In this document: positions 12,029-21,639 of the stretch, piece by piece
How the letters are laid out: the number at the start of each line of letters is the position of its first letter
Numbering within the stretch: position 1 is the first letter of the stretch
Source of the DNA: Undaria pinnatifida
Taxonomy: Eukaryota; Sar; Phaeophyceae; Laminariales; Alariaceae
Reading direction: 5' to 3'
Assembly: GCA_012845835.1 (NCBI GenBank)
Contig: JABAKD010000014.1
Coordinates: forward strand, 5,193,896-5,257,895
Length of the DNA: 64,000 bases
Program-made: the position numbers and the translations under genes
Notes under the pieces: model-generated
What the model saw: the letters and a program-made list of their open reading frames with translations, nothing else
Database searches by the model: none
Told to the model about the DNA's origin: nothing

Positions 12029-12383
12029 TTCTGTTCTGGGTCAGAAGTAATTTGTTCAATTTTTTTTGGTTTAGCGCCGGGTGATTATTATGAATAAGTC
12101 ATGCGGAGAGAGACAATGCCATCTCGCATTTACTGTCGCGGCCTTAGCGTGCCTATGGCAGGAGTAAGCGATCTCTGGTATTCTTGTCTTCGCCTTAATT
12201 CTCATCTTGGAGGCGCGGCTATTGTGGTCATGTTTGATTGGCACAATGGTTTTTATTTTTGGTATTTTTGCAAGGGGTTTTGATCCGTGGGGCGGGTTTC
12301 CCCTTGTACATTGCTTTGCAATAGACATACGTCAAGACATGTCTATGATAGGTTCGTCACGGTATTGTGTCGAGCCGGGAGGG
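12029..12383 (+). other. 3' untranslated part of the copia element
   Basis: No coding sequence of its own. It runs from the Pol stop to the 3' LTR and ends in the polypurine tract GCCGGGAGGG directly before the LTR, where plus-strand DNA synthesis would be primed. Confidence 0.75.
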
Positions 12384-12637
12384 TGTTTGAGTAGACTCGC
12401 CGCAAAGCAGTGACAGTTACGTGTCGGTTCGGAGTATGGTTTCTTGGGCTATTCGTTCATGTCCTTGGATCTGTGTGTGCTGTGACGAGCCGCGAGGCTC
12501 TCACTCCTTTTCCTGTTCCTCCTGTTAACTTTCCCTCGCGGGTGTGTGACAACCGATAATACACGAACTTAAAAGAGAAGCCATTCGGCAGCCCAGCGGG
12601 GTGAGTCGACGCTAACCGGCGCGGTCGGAACTAAACA
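12384..12637 (+). repeat. 3' LTR of the near-intact copia element
   Basis: The 254-bp partner of 6426-6679, with one mismatch seen. GTCT follows at 12,638 and completes the 4-bp target duplication. Copia elements usually make 5-bp duplications, so one base may have been lost. Confidence 0.95.
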
Positions 12638-15600
12638 GTCTTCACATATTTGACGGTGGTTCTGCCCTCCTTGACTAGCTCCTAGATGAAGAAGTACCGT
12701 AGAGCCACGTGCTTAACTCGCGAACTGTAGGTCCGGCTTCCGGCGACGTGCAGAGTCGTGATGTTGTCGATATATACTGGTACGCTGTCGAAGTGCGTGC
12801 CGAATCCCAGTTCCTTCATCCTGTTAGAGCAGAACACCGCCTCCTTCATCGCTAGCGCTGCGGCCACGAGTTCTGCTTCCATAGTGAATTGCGCTGTCAG
12901 CCCCTGCAACCCCACCTTGAAGCTAACCGGGGCGTTCGCAAGGAAGACAATATATGATGAAATCGACTTGCCGTCGCCGGAGTTGTTGCCCAGTTGCTTC
13001 GGAAAATGCAGTCAACTTGAAGCCACCTTGCTTGTAGGTGATGGCGAAATACACCGTTCCGGCGAGGAAAAAGGTGTTTGAAGTTATTTCCGCAATCTCC
13101 CCGGCTGAACAGCTTTGAATTGTCCTCCCGGCGTAGGCGTATTCAACGGCAGAGTCTGCCCCGTACGTGTCATGCGCGATGTCCGGCAGTTTCCTTGGTA
13201 TAGAGCCTCAATCCTCGGAGCTCAGACAGCGCGGGCCCGGTGGCGATCGCCGCTAGGTGAGCAGAATCTGAACGGTTGTGAGCGTTACACCTCACGAACG
13301 ATTTTACTGCAGTGCCGGCACGCGTAACCGCAGGAGTCGCTTCTAGACGCGAATGTCCCCGCTGTTGAAGCGGCTGTGATCCAATCGGCGGTGTTTCCAG
13401 GGACGCTCCCGTGCGTGACACCGCCTGCTCCTGTGGTTTGAGAAAAACCTCCTGCGGAACTCCGTCAGTAGGCTCTCCCCCAGGCATCGCCCCTTCTTGC
13501 GGTGGTCCTGCAGCTCCCCCGTCCTGTGCGTCCCTCCTAGTGATCTCGCTGATCCGCTCCAAGAGTTCAGCCACCGGTGGATTGTCTGAGAGCCCGCCCA
13601 CGGATATGTGGTCAGCAGAAGCAACGGTAATCGGTTCCAACGCGGGAGTGTAATCGCGAAGATCGCGCAGAAAGTCGTCTGTGATGCAGTTGTGGTCGCC
13701 CATGCCGCTGCTTGGCGAATTAACCTGCTGCGAAGTTGCTTCCAACGGTGGCGGGAATAGGCGCGATGGTGTGTCGATGAATACGACGTTCCGACTCTCC
13801 ATAATTCACCGGGTGGCCGGGTTGTACACTTGATAGTTCCTGCTGTTGTTGCTGCACCCAACCAGTCGTCCTTCCACCGCCTTGAGTTCAAGCTTTTTGG
13901 AGTACGTCTCAATATGCACGAAGGCCCGGACACCGATGGCTTGTAGAAGTCTCAGATCCGGCTCCGTTCCGTGTAGCATTTTGAACGGAGACTGCATGCC
14001 GATCGCAGAGCGCGGCGCCCTGTTGCCCAGAAACGCCGCCGTGAACATCAATTCTCCCCACAGAAACTTGGCAGTCCGCTGTCGGCAAGCATACACCGCA
14101 CCATAGCTGCAAGAGTTCTTCCAACGCATTCGGACATGCCGATTTGCTGCGGCGTGTTGGTGCTGGCGTACTCGAGCGACACCCCCGTCTGAAGGCAGTA
14201 GTCCTGGGACTCCTTGCTGATGAATTCACCTCCTTTGTCCACCCTCAACCGCTCGACGAGGAAATCACTTGGAATTACCACATATTGTACGAACATATGA
14301 AGTGAGCTGAAAGCGTCGTGCTTGGACCTCAGCAAATAAGGCTCCGCCCGCTTGGTGTACTCGTCGGAAATCTTTGTGATGTACTTGTAGCCCCCGAGGG
14401 GCTCTGGGGTTATCAGGTCTGCGAAAACGAGTTAGCAAGGGAGTTTAACATTGTGATTGGCGGTCTTGGGATGAGCCAGCTGGTGACTCTTGCCCACGGC
14501 GCACATGCCGCCGTCTGGCACAGGCCCGTCGAACCCACCCCGTTGTTACCAAGGTTTTCAAAAAGGCTTAAGCTCTTGCGGTTGACGTGTCCTAGTCGAC
14601 GATGCCACAGGTTGGCGTTTGCCGCAGCCTGTATTGCCAGCTCCGGCCCGTTGCCACTGCCGGCGAGTTCCAGCGAGAAAAAATTAAGATCGTGCCCCAG
14701 CTCTTGGGGCGGAAGTGTGTGGTTGTGTGTTTCCAGCCTTGGGTTGGTCATATCGAAGATGGACACCACACCGTTTCGCGCAGCTTGCTTGACAGAAAAC
14801 AGGTTACACCCTAGGCCAGGCACAATCAAATCAGACACGAAAGTTGAACTAACCGCCGTACTCCTTTGTCGTCGACGACGTGGCCCCGGAGCAGTCCCTA
14901 CCCAGCGCTATTCTCACCCCCCCCCCTTTCGGGTGAGATTTTTCGCGGCACGTCCAAGGCCTTGTACTCTTCCATTCTGTCCGGAAAGGGATGATGGCGT
15001 CGTCGAAAGAATGTCCCGACGCGCTACTGTCCACCAGTACATTTACGGAGCCGTTGCTGCAGCCTGTCCGCGGCCTCGCGGTAGGACCGATCGTGAGAGC
15101 CGACCCGTCTTCCGTACTGGCGATGTCCCCAAAGACTTCGGGCTGTCCATAGGTGTTCTTGACCATTCCGGTATAAAGGGAGTTGCCAAACGAGAGCGCC
15201 ACGGACAGTAGAGAATAGCCACCTTCACGAGAGCACGGGTCATAGCCGTCAAACCTCCGACAATGTGCTCTCGGAATCCCAGTTGTCGGGTCGGTTCTAC
15301 CTCGACCATGAAGAGCGAGTCATCAGTCTCTTCTCCGCTGACGCCGCCGAAAGACCCTAACAGCCCGCTGGTGTCGACTGCTTCATCCGTGGGGCCGAAT
15401 GGCCAAAATTCTTCCTCCTCCGTCGGCGCTTCCACTGCGGTGAACGAGATCGGGTGGTCGCTGTAGTTTGAGGAACAGTTAGAGTTACCGGCATTTGCAC
15501 TGCCGTCACCATGCCGGATGCGGCAGTCCACATCGCTATGCGCAGTGCTCTTATGGAAAGAGCACCACTGATTTATGCCCCCCCCTCTCCTCGCGTCTCC

Positions 15601-16483
15601 TCATCCTGCTTTTCCGTGGCGAGGCAAGTGCTGTTTTCGCTGATAATGCTGACCTCCCGGATTGGGCCCACGCCGGTGTTCCTTCTTCAGGATGGCGCAG
15701 TCCGTGACGAGTCCGACTCCTTTGCAGTAGTGCACTGCTCGTCAATTCTGGTGTGCCCCACCACCTGCATGGCAATGCCGCGACCTGCGACCGGCTCAGC
15801 GTTAACAGCGCGCGAAAGGTTGTCGACGTACATAGTGTGTACCATGTGCCGAATGCCGTCCAGCCCAAAGACCCGTCTCTCGTAGCTGGCGGTTTCTACG
15901 CTCTCGTACTCGGGCGGAAGGGCTTGGAGAATGATGTCCTTGCACCTCTCGTCGTGCAGTGTCTGTCCCATTTCCTCGAAGAGGTCACGGCATTCGTCCA
16001 GAACGAAAAATAAGTCGTCCTGATCCTGGCCGGGCTCCATTTTCGTGGTGACGAGTTTCTCGTGGCATGCTCTTCTGACCTTCTTAGTTTGGCCGTTGTA
16101 CTTTTCAGTCAGAGCCTTCCACGCCAGTTGCCCATGTCCCGCTCCCTCTTCTGGCCGCTTCCCCTCGAAGTTCTTGACGGCGTTGTTGGCGGAGCCACAT
16201 GTGGTGAGTAGTAGAACACTCCAGAGATCTTGGTTCGCCTGTAACCATTTGTGCTCAGCGACAGCATTCAGCGTCGCGGTGTCGGTGCTGCCCAGAGTAG
16301 ATGATGATATAGCTGACCCTTGCCTTGAAACACTTCGAATACAGCCTTGCTGTAGAGAGACAAGCAGACGCGCAGCTTGCTCTTATATTCTTGACACAAT
16401 TCCTTGTTCCTGCCGGCAAAGACGGGGCAGTTCTTGATGACCGTCTGAGTGTTGTTGGACGCCACGCTCTCCATGGCGACCAC
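12638..16483 (-). pseudogene. Minus-strand copia element, frameshifted and interrupted
   Basis: Reading down from the ATG at 16,483 there are fragments of Gag (NCPVFAGRNKELCQEYKSKL; then LQALPPEYESVE near 15,910), a degenerate zinc knuckle near 15,690, protease with DSSASGHSFDD near 15,010 in place of D-S/T-G-A, GAG-pre-integrase (LWHRRLGHVNRKSL near 14,590), integrase (RVDKGGEFISKES and STNTPQQIGMSECVGR, 14,250-14,130), its C-terminal part (GNRAPRSAIGMQSPFKMLHG) and a Pro-rich linker to ~13,170. Reverse transcriptase is missing: the linker is followed directly by RNase H (LAGTVYFAITYK to HVALRYFFI, 13,110-12,690). The last ~120 bases lie at 6425-6306 beyond the inserted copia element. Many frameshifts; dead. 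No 5' LTR was recognised. Confidence 0.88.
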
Positions 16484-16754
16484 TCGACGCTAAAGCGGAT
16501 CTGTTCCTGCAGCGACTAGTATATAAGTACTGTAGATTAAATAACCCAAGTCTCGGTCGCTGTACTGTACAAAAGCAAACAAACAAACAAACAAACAAAC
16601 AAACAAACAAACAAACAAACAAGCAAACAAACATACAGACCTGAACAGACAAACAAACAGACAAACGAACGAACAGGCGAACCAACAGACCACCTCGCCC
16701 GAGTCTGCTGGAGTATATAGTAGATAAAGGGCGAGCCCGAGTCTCGGTCGGGGT
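16484..16754. repeat. AAAC/AACG microsatellite with duplicated flanks
   Basis: 16,571-16,670 is a tetranucleotide array (AAAC)n that drifts into AGAC and AACG units. It lies between two related ~65-bp flanks, both containing a TATATA(A)GTA stretch and the words AGTCTCGGTCG and AAAGCAAA (16,505-16,575 and 16,690-16,765). The open frames across it are repeat artefacts. Confidence 0.8.
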
Positions 16755-18190
16755 GGTGAAAAGCAAAAACGCTCATCCGAGTCTGTGTTGGGCCCCTGCA
16801 TCGCGAAACCGAGCTGTGCCGAAGGATCGCTGAAAAAATCAAGACAAAGCTGAGGTGCTATGTGTAAAATCAAAATAAAGCTGATAAGCTTTGTGTAAAA
16901 ATCCCCAGCCGCTGCTCCTGCTCCGGGTTCACGAAGGTTCTCGATGTGCGCGCCGTGCTGAAAAAACGATGGCTCAAAAACTTGTTGAGAATATTCGATG
17001 ATACTCCTGCAGTAGGCTTCAAAGATTGGCGCTGTCAGTTGTTAAACTGACTGAGCAGACACGCTATTTGTCGAGGATGTGAAGAATGGATGACTCTTGA
17101 AAAAGGCCGCTTGAGGGCAACAAAGGCTTAGGACGATGGACTGTGATAAGTTCAGATGGGGTTCGATGAGTGAGCGGGGGGTGTGTGCAAACGTTCCAGT
17201 TCCTCAATCTTGATGGCCTCTTACAGCATCGTCCGTCCTACGTTACAGCAACGTCTGTTGCACGACAACGACAGACGTTGCTGTAAGAGGCCATCAAGAT
17301 TGAGGAACTGACAGACGTTGCTGTGAGAGGCCATCAAGACCGACGAACTGGAATGTTTGCACACCCCCGACGTTCACTCGTCGAACCCCACCTGAACTTA
17401 TCACAGTTCATCGTCCTAAGCCTTTGTTGCCCTCAAGCGGCCTTTTTCAAGAGTCATCCATTCTTCACATCCCCGACACACAGCTTGCCTGCTCAGTCAG
17501 TGTACCAACTGACAGCGCCAATCCATGCAGCCTACTGCAGGAGTAACATCGAATGTTCTCAACAGGTTTTTTGAGCCATCGTTTTTTCGGCACGGCGCGC
17601 TCATCGGAAACCTTCGTGGACCCTGGGCAGGAGCAGCAGCTCGGGATTTCAACACGAAGCTTCTCAGCCTTATTTTGATTTTACACATGGCACCTCAGAC
17701 CCGTGCTACGATAGAGGTGCACCACTTCTTTTTCTAATACTGCCCCTCAATTTGGGAGCGCAAGACCTCTCCCAAAAACTGACTTGCAGAAAAATTAAAC
17801 CCTTACCGGATGAAGAATCCCATGGCCAAGGTACTCGACGAGAATCGTGCAAAACAAAATGGCGTATTTCCGACGATTTTGGGTTAAGGAGCCCCGTCAT
17901 TCAGAAACCATTTTCGCCAAAAAAAGGTGTACCTCTATCGTAGCAGGCTTCCTCACCTTTGTTTTGATTGTTTCAGCGATCCTTCGACACAGCTCGGTTC
18001 CGCGATTCAGGGGCCCAACACAGCCTCGGACGGGTGTTTGTTCGACTTTTTTTAAAAAAGCCGCTTGAGGGCAACAAAGGCCGAGGACGATGGACTTTGA
18101 TAAGTTCAGATGCGGTTCGACGAGCGAACGTGGGGTGTGTGCAAACACATCAGTTCCTCCATCTTGATGGCCTCCTACAGCAACGCCTAT
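16755..18190. mobile_element. Long inverted repeat (fold-back element)
   Basis: The stretch 16,755-17,240 is matched in reverse by 17,275-18,052. Recognisable pairs are TGTTGGGCCCCTGCATCGCG with its reverse near 18,010, TGTGTAAAATCAAAATAA with its reverse near 17,675, and AAGGCCGCTTGAGGGCAACA with its reverse near 17,430. The centre (17,195-17,313) has a tight hairpin of GATGGCCTCTTACAGCA against its complement and a second copy of one half. A third, partial copy in the left-arm orientation follows at 18,052-18,187. The right arm is interrupted by the MITE at 17,698-17,950. No transposase frame was recognised. Confidence 0.8.
17698..17950. mobile_element. MITE, GCTACGATAGAGG family, copy 1
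   Basis: Terminal inverted repeats read GACCCGTGCTACGATAGAGG and AAGCCTGCTACGATAGAGGT from the two ends. CCTCA occurs directly before (17,693-17,697) and after (17,951-17,955) and fits a 5-bp target duplication. The other arm of the surrounding inverted repeat near 16,850 lacks the element and acts as an unfilled site. Internal sequence matches copy 2 (CCATGGCC, TTTCCGACGATTTT, GTTAAGGAGCCCCG). No coding capacity. Confidence 0.8.
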
Positions 18191-18574
18191 CGACGGCTTG
18201 TCGCTGCAACTCGTCGACTACAAGAACAACTGCTGAAAAATATCCCGATACTCATAATGAGGTGTGTAATTAGTTGAACCGCAACTTACGAAGCATTGGC
18301 TCAATAGGCTACGTACATGCTGTTACAGGTACAGTCCATCCCTCGCAGCTCTCTCTACTAGGCAGGTTCCACGTTGGTCACTCTTGTACTAGACAAGTTC
18401 TTGTACTAGTCCCACACAGCCACGGATGAACTGAACGCGTGCAAATCCGCGAAGCAAAAGCATCATCCCCTTTTTCCTATACGCACATGCCTTCGAAGAA
18501 GGCATGTGAAACCCTTTTATATAATTTACTGATCTAAATTGCGCCTTGGTAGGCTTCCAGGGAAGTACCACAAC
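18191..18574 (-). repeat. Possible 3' LTR of the minus-strand gypsy fragment
   Basis: Read on the minus strand, GGAGGGCTAG is followed at 18,575 by TGTTGTGGTACTTCCC. This is arranged like the polypurine tract and LTR start (TGTTAAGGTACGGCC) of the gypsy element at 27,685. A TATATAAAAG box lies at ~18,523-18,513 on that strand. The LTR body differs from the 21,079 copy and its far end was not located, so this is tentative. Confidence 0.35.
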
Positions 18575-19510
18575 ACTAGCCCTCCCTGATGAGCCGTATA
18601 TGCAAAAATATGGAAGATTCGGGGAAGCACCGGTTCCACGGTCTAACACATGACTCGAAGATGCGGCTCTTCAAAACCTATTCCCACACCTCTACCCTGC
18701 GAGGCTACGAAGCCTCAGGAGAAATGCGAAGGCAGAAAAGCACAAACGAAGAACGGAAGACGGGGAAAGAGGTACAGAACACTCCATCGAATGGCGGGAT
18801 CGACAGGTGCGAGAGCTATCACTTTCCGCAGATTAGCGAGGGAAACGGGGAAAGAGAAGAGGGAAAACGGAAACTATGCAGAAAAAATAGAAAAAAAAAC
18901 AACTGCGAAAACGCTGGGGTCGAAGGCGGAAGAAGAGTCAAAGACCTCGCGAGCAAGACCCCAAGCGGTCGCAAAAGCGTACCAGAGCGCGCTACGTACG
19001 AAACCCAACTCGCGCGCGCGTAATGGACGTGGCGCCTCACCCTGCGGGGGCGACGTCGAAAACGGGCGGAGAATTGCCAGGAGTATCCCACCATGAAAAA
19101 CTGAATAAAAAACCCGGACAAAACGAATATCCGCTGAAGACCCAAAACTCAAAACCGGGAAAACAGGATCAAATACTCGAGGGCAGTGGTGGCCTGAACG
19201 TCAACTAGCCACGTCCACCGTTACTTTTGAACCCCGCGTGCAACTGATCTACCTCGACGGAGTTGAAGGCACCAGGAACCTTGAACACCTCCCATCGAAG
19301 TCGTGTAGTGAGCCGAAGAGAGCGGAAGCTTGATTGGTCCCGGGTCATCTAGAAAACGTACCAAGTATTCCCCATCGTTGGTTGTGCGAGCGCTGATTTT
19401 TCCTCGCCACCGCAAGCCGCCATCGGCTTTATATCGAAAATGGGCCCCATTGGCGAGCACCGTGGTGCTGTAGTGGCGTGACCAGTCAGCACGCGTGAAA
19501 AAACATCGAT
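18575..19510 (-). pseudogene. Gypsy element 3' fragment with Tudor-like domain
   Basis: The minus strand from 19,510 encodes RADWSRHYSTTVLANGAHF and then FRYKADGG, GKISARTTNDGEYLVRF and DDPGPIKLPLSSAHYTT. This matches the C-terminus of the gypsy polyprotein near 26,550-26,720 in the opposite orientation. From ~19,205 to 18,575 it continues through the same non-coding 3' region as 26,830-27,684 (for instance CTGATGAGCC and AGATTCGGGGAA in both). It is therefore a second, truncated copy of the family. Everything upstream of the C-terminus is missing, cut near 19,510-19,560 where a dispersed repeat begins. Confidence 0.75.
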
Positions 19511-19561
19511 TATATTTCCGGACATAGTGGTCTTATGCGTAGACTGAGCCATAAACTCGTC

Positions 19562-19730
19562 TGTGCTGGTCGGTGTTGCTTGCTTTGCCGGATTACTTGC
19601 ACGGCGGCTTAAGTGTATTTTCTCTAGATTCAAGAGCTCCTCCTCCTTTCGTCAAACCTGCGACACACATCCCCCGATTTCAAGCCACCACCAACCACAT
19701 CTCAAAAAGGGAGAAGCTCGTATTGATGTA
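19562..19730 (+). repeat. Dispersed repeat R2 (SINE-like), copy a
   Basis: Contains the two family blocks: GCTGGTCGGTGTTGCTTGC with GGATTACTTGCACGGCGGCT, then AACCTGCGACACACATCCCC and ATTTCAAGCCACCACCAACC. The reverse complement of the second block gives GGCTTGAAATC, which resembles a tRNA B box. Other copies are near 42,985, 45,580, 46,423, 60,605, 60,773, 60,902 and 61,207. Confidence 0.6.
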
Positions 19731-19787
19731 TGCTACAATTATTCTGACAACATCATCAGCTGTGAGTTCGACAGATTTAGGGTCGAT

Positions 19788-20218
19788 GACGCGTGCTACG
19801 ATAGAGGGGGTAGACCCTTCTACGATAGAGGGGGTAGACCCCTTCTACGATAGAGGGGGTAGACCCCTGATACGATAGAGGGGGTAGACCCCTGATACGA
19901 TAAAGGGGGTAGACCCCTTCTACGATAGAGGGGGTAGACCCCTTCTACGATAGAGGTGCACACCACTTTTTCCCCTTGAGGTTCCTCAATTTGGTAAGAG
20001 CTTAAAGAGACCTTTCCCAAAAACTATCCCTGGAGTAGTTTGGAGAAAAAAATAAAACTGCTACCATATGTACCGGATGAAAAAGCCCATGGCCTAGGTA
20101 CACGACGATGGCAATCATGCAAAAAATAATGGCTAATTTCCGACGATTTTTGGTTAAGGAGCCCCGACGTTCAGAAACTATTTCAGACGAAACGTGCTAC
20201 CTCTATCGTAGCATGCAT
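19788..20218. mobile_element. MITE, GCTACGATAGAGG family, copy 2
   Basis: Ends GACGCGTGCTACGATAGAGG and, inverted, GATGCATGCTACGATAGAGG. It is flanked by TCGAT (19,783-19,787) and CCGAT (20,219-20,223), a 4-5 bp target duplication. Its body matches copy 1. The left terminal repeat has expanded into a tandem array (19,796-19,957), making it ~180 bp longer than copy 1. Confidence 0.8.
19796..19957 (+). repeat. 24-25 bp tandem array grown from a MITE terminus
   Basis: About seven units of CGATAGAGGGGGTAGACCCC with a 4-5 base joint (TTCTA or TGATA). Each unit contains a GGGGGTAGACCCC hairpin. It sits exactly at the left terminal repeat of MITE copy 2. It is head-to-tail without unique spacers, so it is not a CRISPR array. 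Confidence 0.9.
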
Positions 20219-20250
20219 CCGATACTCATCTTTGCAAGCTGCATAATACA

Positions 20251-20770
20251 TCGATCGTCCTTTTTCAGTCTTCAGTACGTTTTCATGAGTCAAAACCTAA
20301 TACAAAATGATAGTCTGAAAGCGCAATGTTATGGAGGGCCCTCCGAAGACGAACACTCCATAGATTCGACGTAAAACCATGTCATGCTTAGTGTTAAACA
20401 ACGCGATATTAGATGTCAGGGTCACATCACATCAAGGCCATCATAGATGGGCTTTAGTGTAGGTGACGGAGTGGTCAAGCAGGACTTCCCTCATCGTTCA
20501 CTACCCTGCCTTGCCCTGTTCTATCTCTCTGTTAGCGTTCTATTTAGAGCAACAACGTGTAAGCCTTGAGCCTAGCCGGCGAGCCTACGGAGATATTAAT
20601 AACTTTATTAAGGCCCCGGAACCCATGAGGGGCACGCTTCCCAACACCGACTAACCACGCATCCCCGCTCGGAATACCTTGACAGCAAGTAGGATAGACG
20701 GAATCTACCACGACGACTGCTGCTACTTACCAACAAACGTCCACCAACCAATATAGCTACAATCCATTTA
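20251..20770. other. No recognisable feature
   Basis: About 520 bases with only short open frames and no repeat family I can name. Confidence 0.4.
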
Positions 20771-20772
20771 CA

Positions 20773-21078
20773 TGGATAGCGGGTTGTCGTTCGATGCATC
20801 TTCGAAAGTGTATGGGGAGGAGGACTTCGCCCGTGCGGTTGAAAGTAGCAAGCTTAAAGGTGGGAGAAGTGGTGTTTTGGGGGAGCCGGTGAAGAGGGCA
20901 GGGCCACAGAGAGAGCGAGACGGTGGGGACTCTTTCCTTGCCACTACCGATAGCATTAGGCAGCAATACCGCACAGCATTCTGCGCGTTGAAACATACGC
21001 GCAGCAGTTACAAACCAGTAAATTATGTGGACAGCGGGTTGTCGTTCGACGCTTCTTCGGAAGTGTATACGGGGAGGA
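20773..21078. repeat. ~255-bp duplicated target region of the gypsy element
   Basis: AGCGGGTTGTCGTTCGATGC ... AAGTGTATGGGGAGGAGG at 20,778 is repeated as AGCGGGTTGTCGTTCGACGC ... AAGTGTATACGGGGAGGA at 21,033. The second copy is broken by the gypsy LTR at 21,079 and resumes at 27,938 with GGAGGACTTGGCCC, GCGGTTG and GGGCAGGGCCACAG, all matched in the first copy. The source sequence is unknown; a shorter relative (GGATAGCGGGTTG) is at 57,841. Confidence 0.65.
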
Positions 21079-21345
21079 TGTTTAGGTACGGCCTTGAAAG
21101 GCCTGCAATTATCTGATTTGATATGTGATTGGTCGTTTTCGTATGATATGTTGGCGTTATTTGTTAGGGGTAGTCAGGAAATGAAACCGAGGCATGCGCC
21201 TCGGCTCTCAGTTAGTTGCTATCCGGGGCTCTGTGGAAATAATAAAGCTGCTTCTCCACTACGGTTAAGAAAGTGAGTACTCACCGAGGACCTGCTCAAT
21301 AGGCAGACCTGCACGGGACACTCTGTGTCCCCACCCAATAACTTA
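21079..21345 (+). repeat. 5' LTR of the gypsy element
   Basis: Direct repeat of 27,685-27,937, starting TGTTTAGGTACGG and ending near AATAACTTA. The two differ by scattered substitutions and a ~14-bp insertion here (after CTCTCAGTTAG), which fits an older insertion than the copia element at 6.4 kb. Confidence 0.85.
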
Positions 21346-21350
21346 GTAAA

Positions 21351-21367
21351 TGGCGTCGTCGGCAGGA
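21351..21367 (+). promoter_or_regulatory. Primer-binding site of the gypsy element
   Basis: TGGCGTCGTCGGCAGGA starts five bases after the LTR with TGG, as expected for pairing with the CCA end of a tRNA. The predicted tRNA 3' end is TCCTGCCGACGACGCCA; the tRNA was not identified. The same 17 bases occur at 62,405. Confidence 0.7.
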
Positions 21368-21639
21368 CATGGGCTTTTGGGGTCGTGGATTTGAATCTCA
21401 CCATCCACAATAATATTTTTTTTCAGACTTTCCCCATGTCGAACTCGAAAAATACTCTGCCCGGTATCCCCAGGAAATGAAATCGCTTGGATATTGACAG
21501 GTCCGCCCGTATATCCGGTCGACCTGCTATCCCGCTGTTTCAGGGGGGGAAAGTGTTGCAAGACTCAGTTTGGGTAAGCTATTGGTTATCCTTTTGGAAG
21601 TGGTCAAACAGACTAATACTCCTCTAATTCCTTCGGCAT

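Larger units (their letters stand above)
19757..20250 (+). repeat. Dispersed repeat R1, split by a MITE
   Basis: CAGCTGTGAGTTCGACAGAT at 19,757 runs to GGGTCGAT at 19,787 and resumes as GATACTCATCTTTGCAAGCT at 20,221 after the MITE at 19,788-20,218. Uninterrupted copies near 37,496 and 63,523 show the joined order, so the MITE is the younger insertion. Confidence 0.75.

Noticed and set aside
19796..19957. Regular 24-bp repeats resembling a CRISPR array
   Set aside because: Units are contiguous without unique spacers, lie in a MITE terminus, and the context is eukaryotic.
21351..21410. A-box/B-box-like pair suggesting a tRNA or SINE
   Set aside because: The first word is better explained as the gypsy primer-binding site directly after the LTR; no cloverleaf forms.
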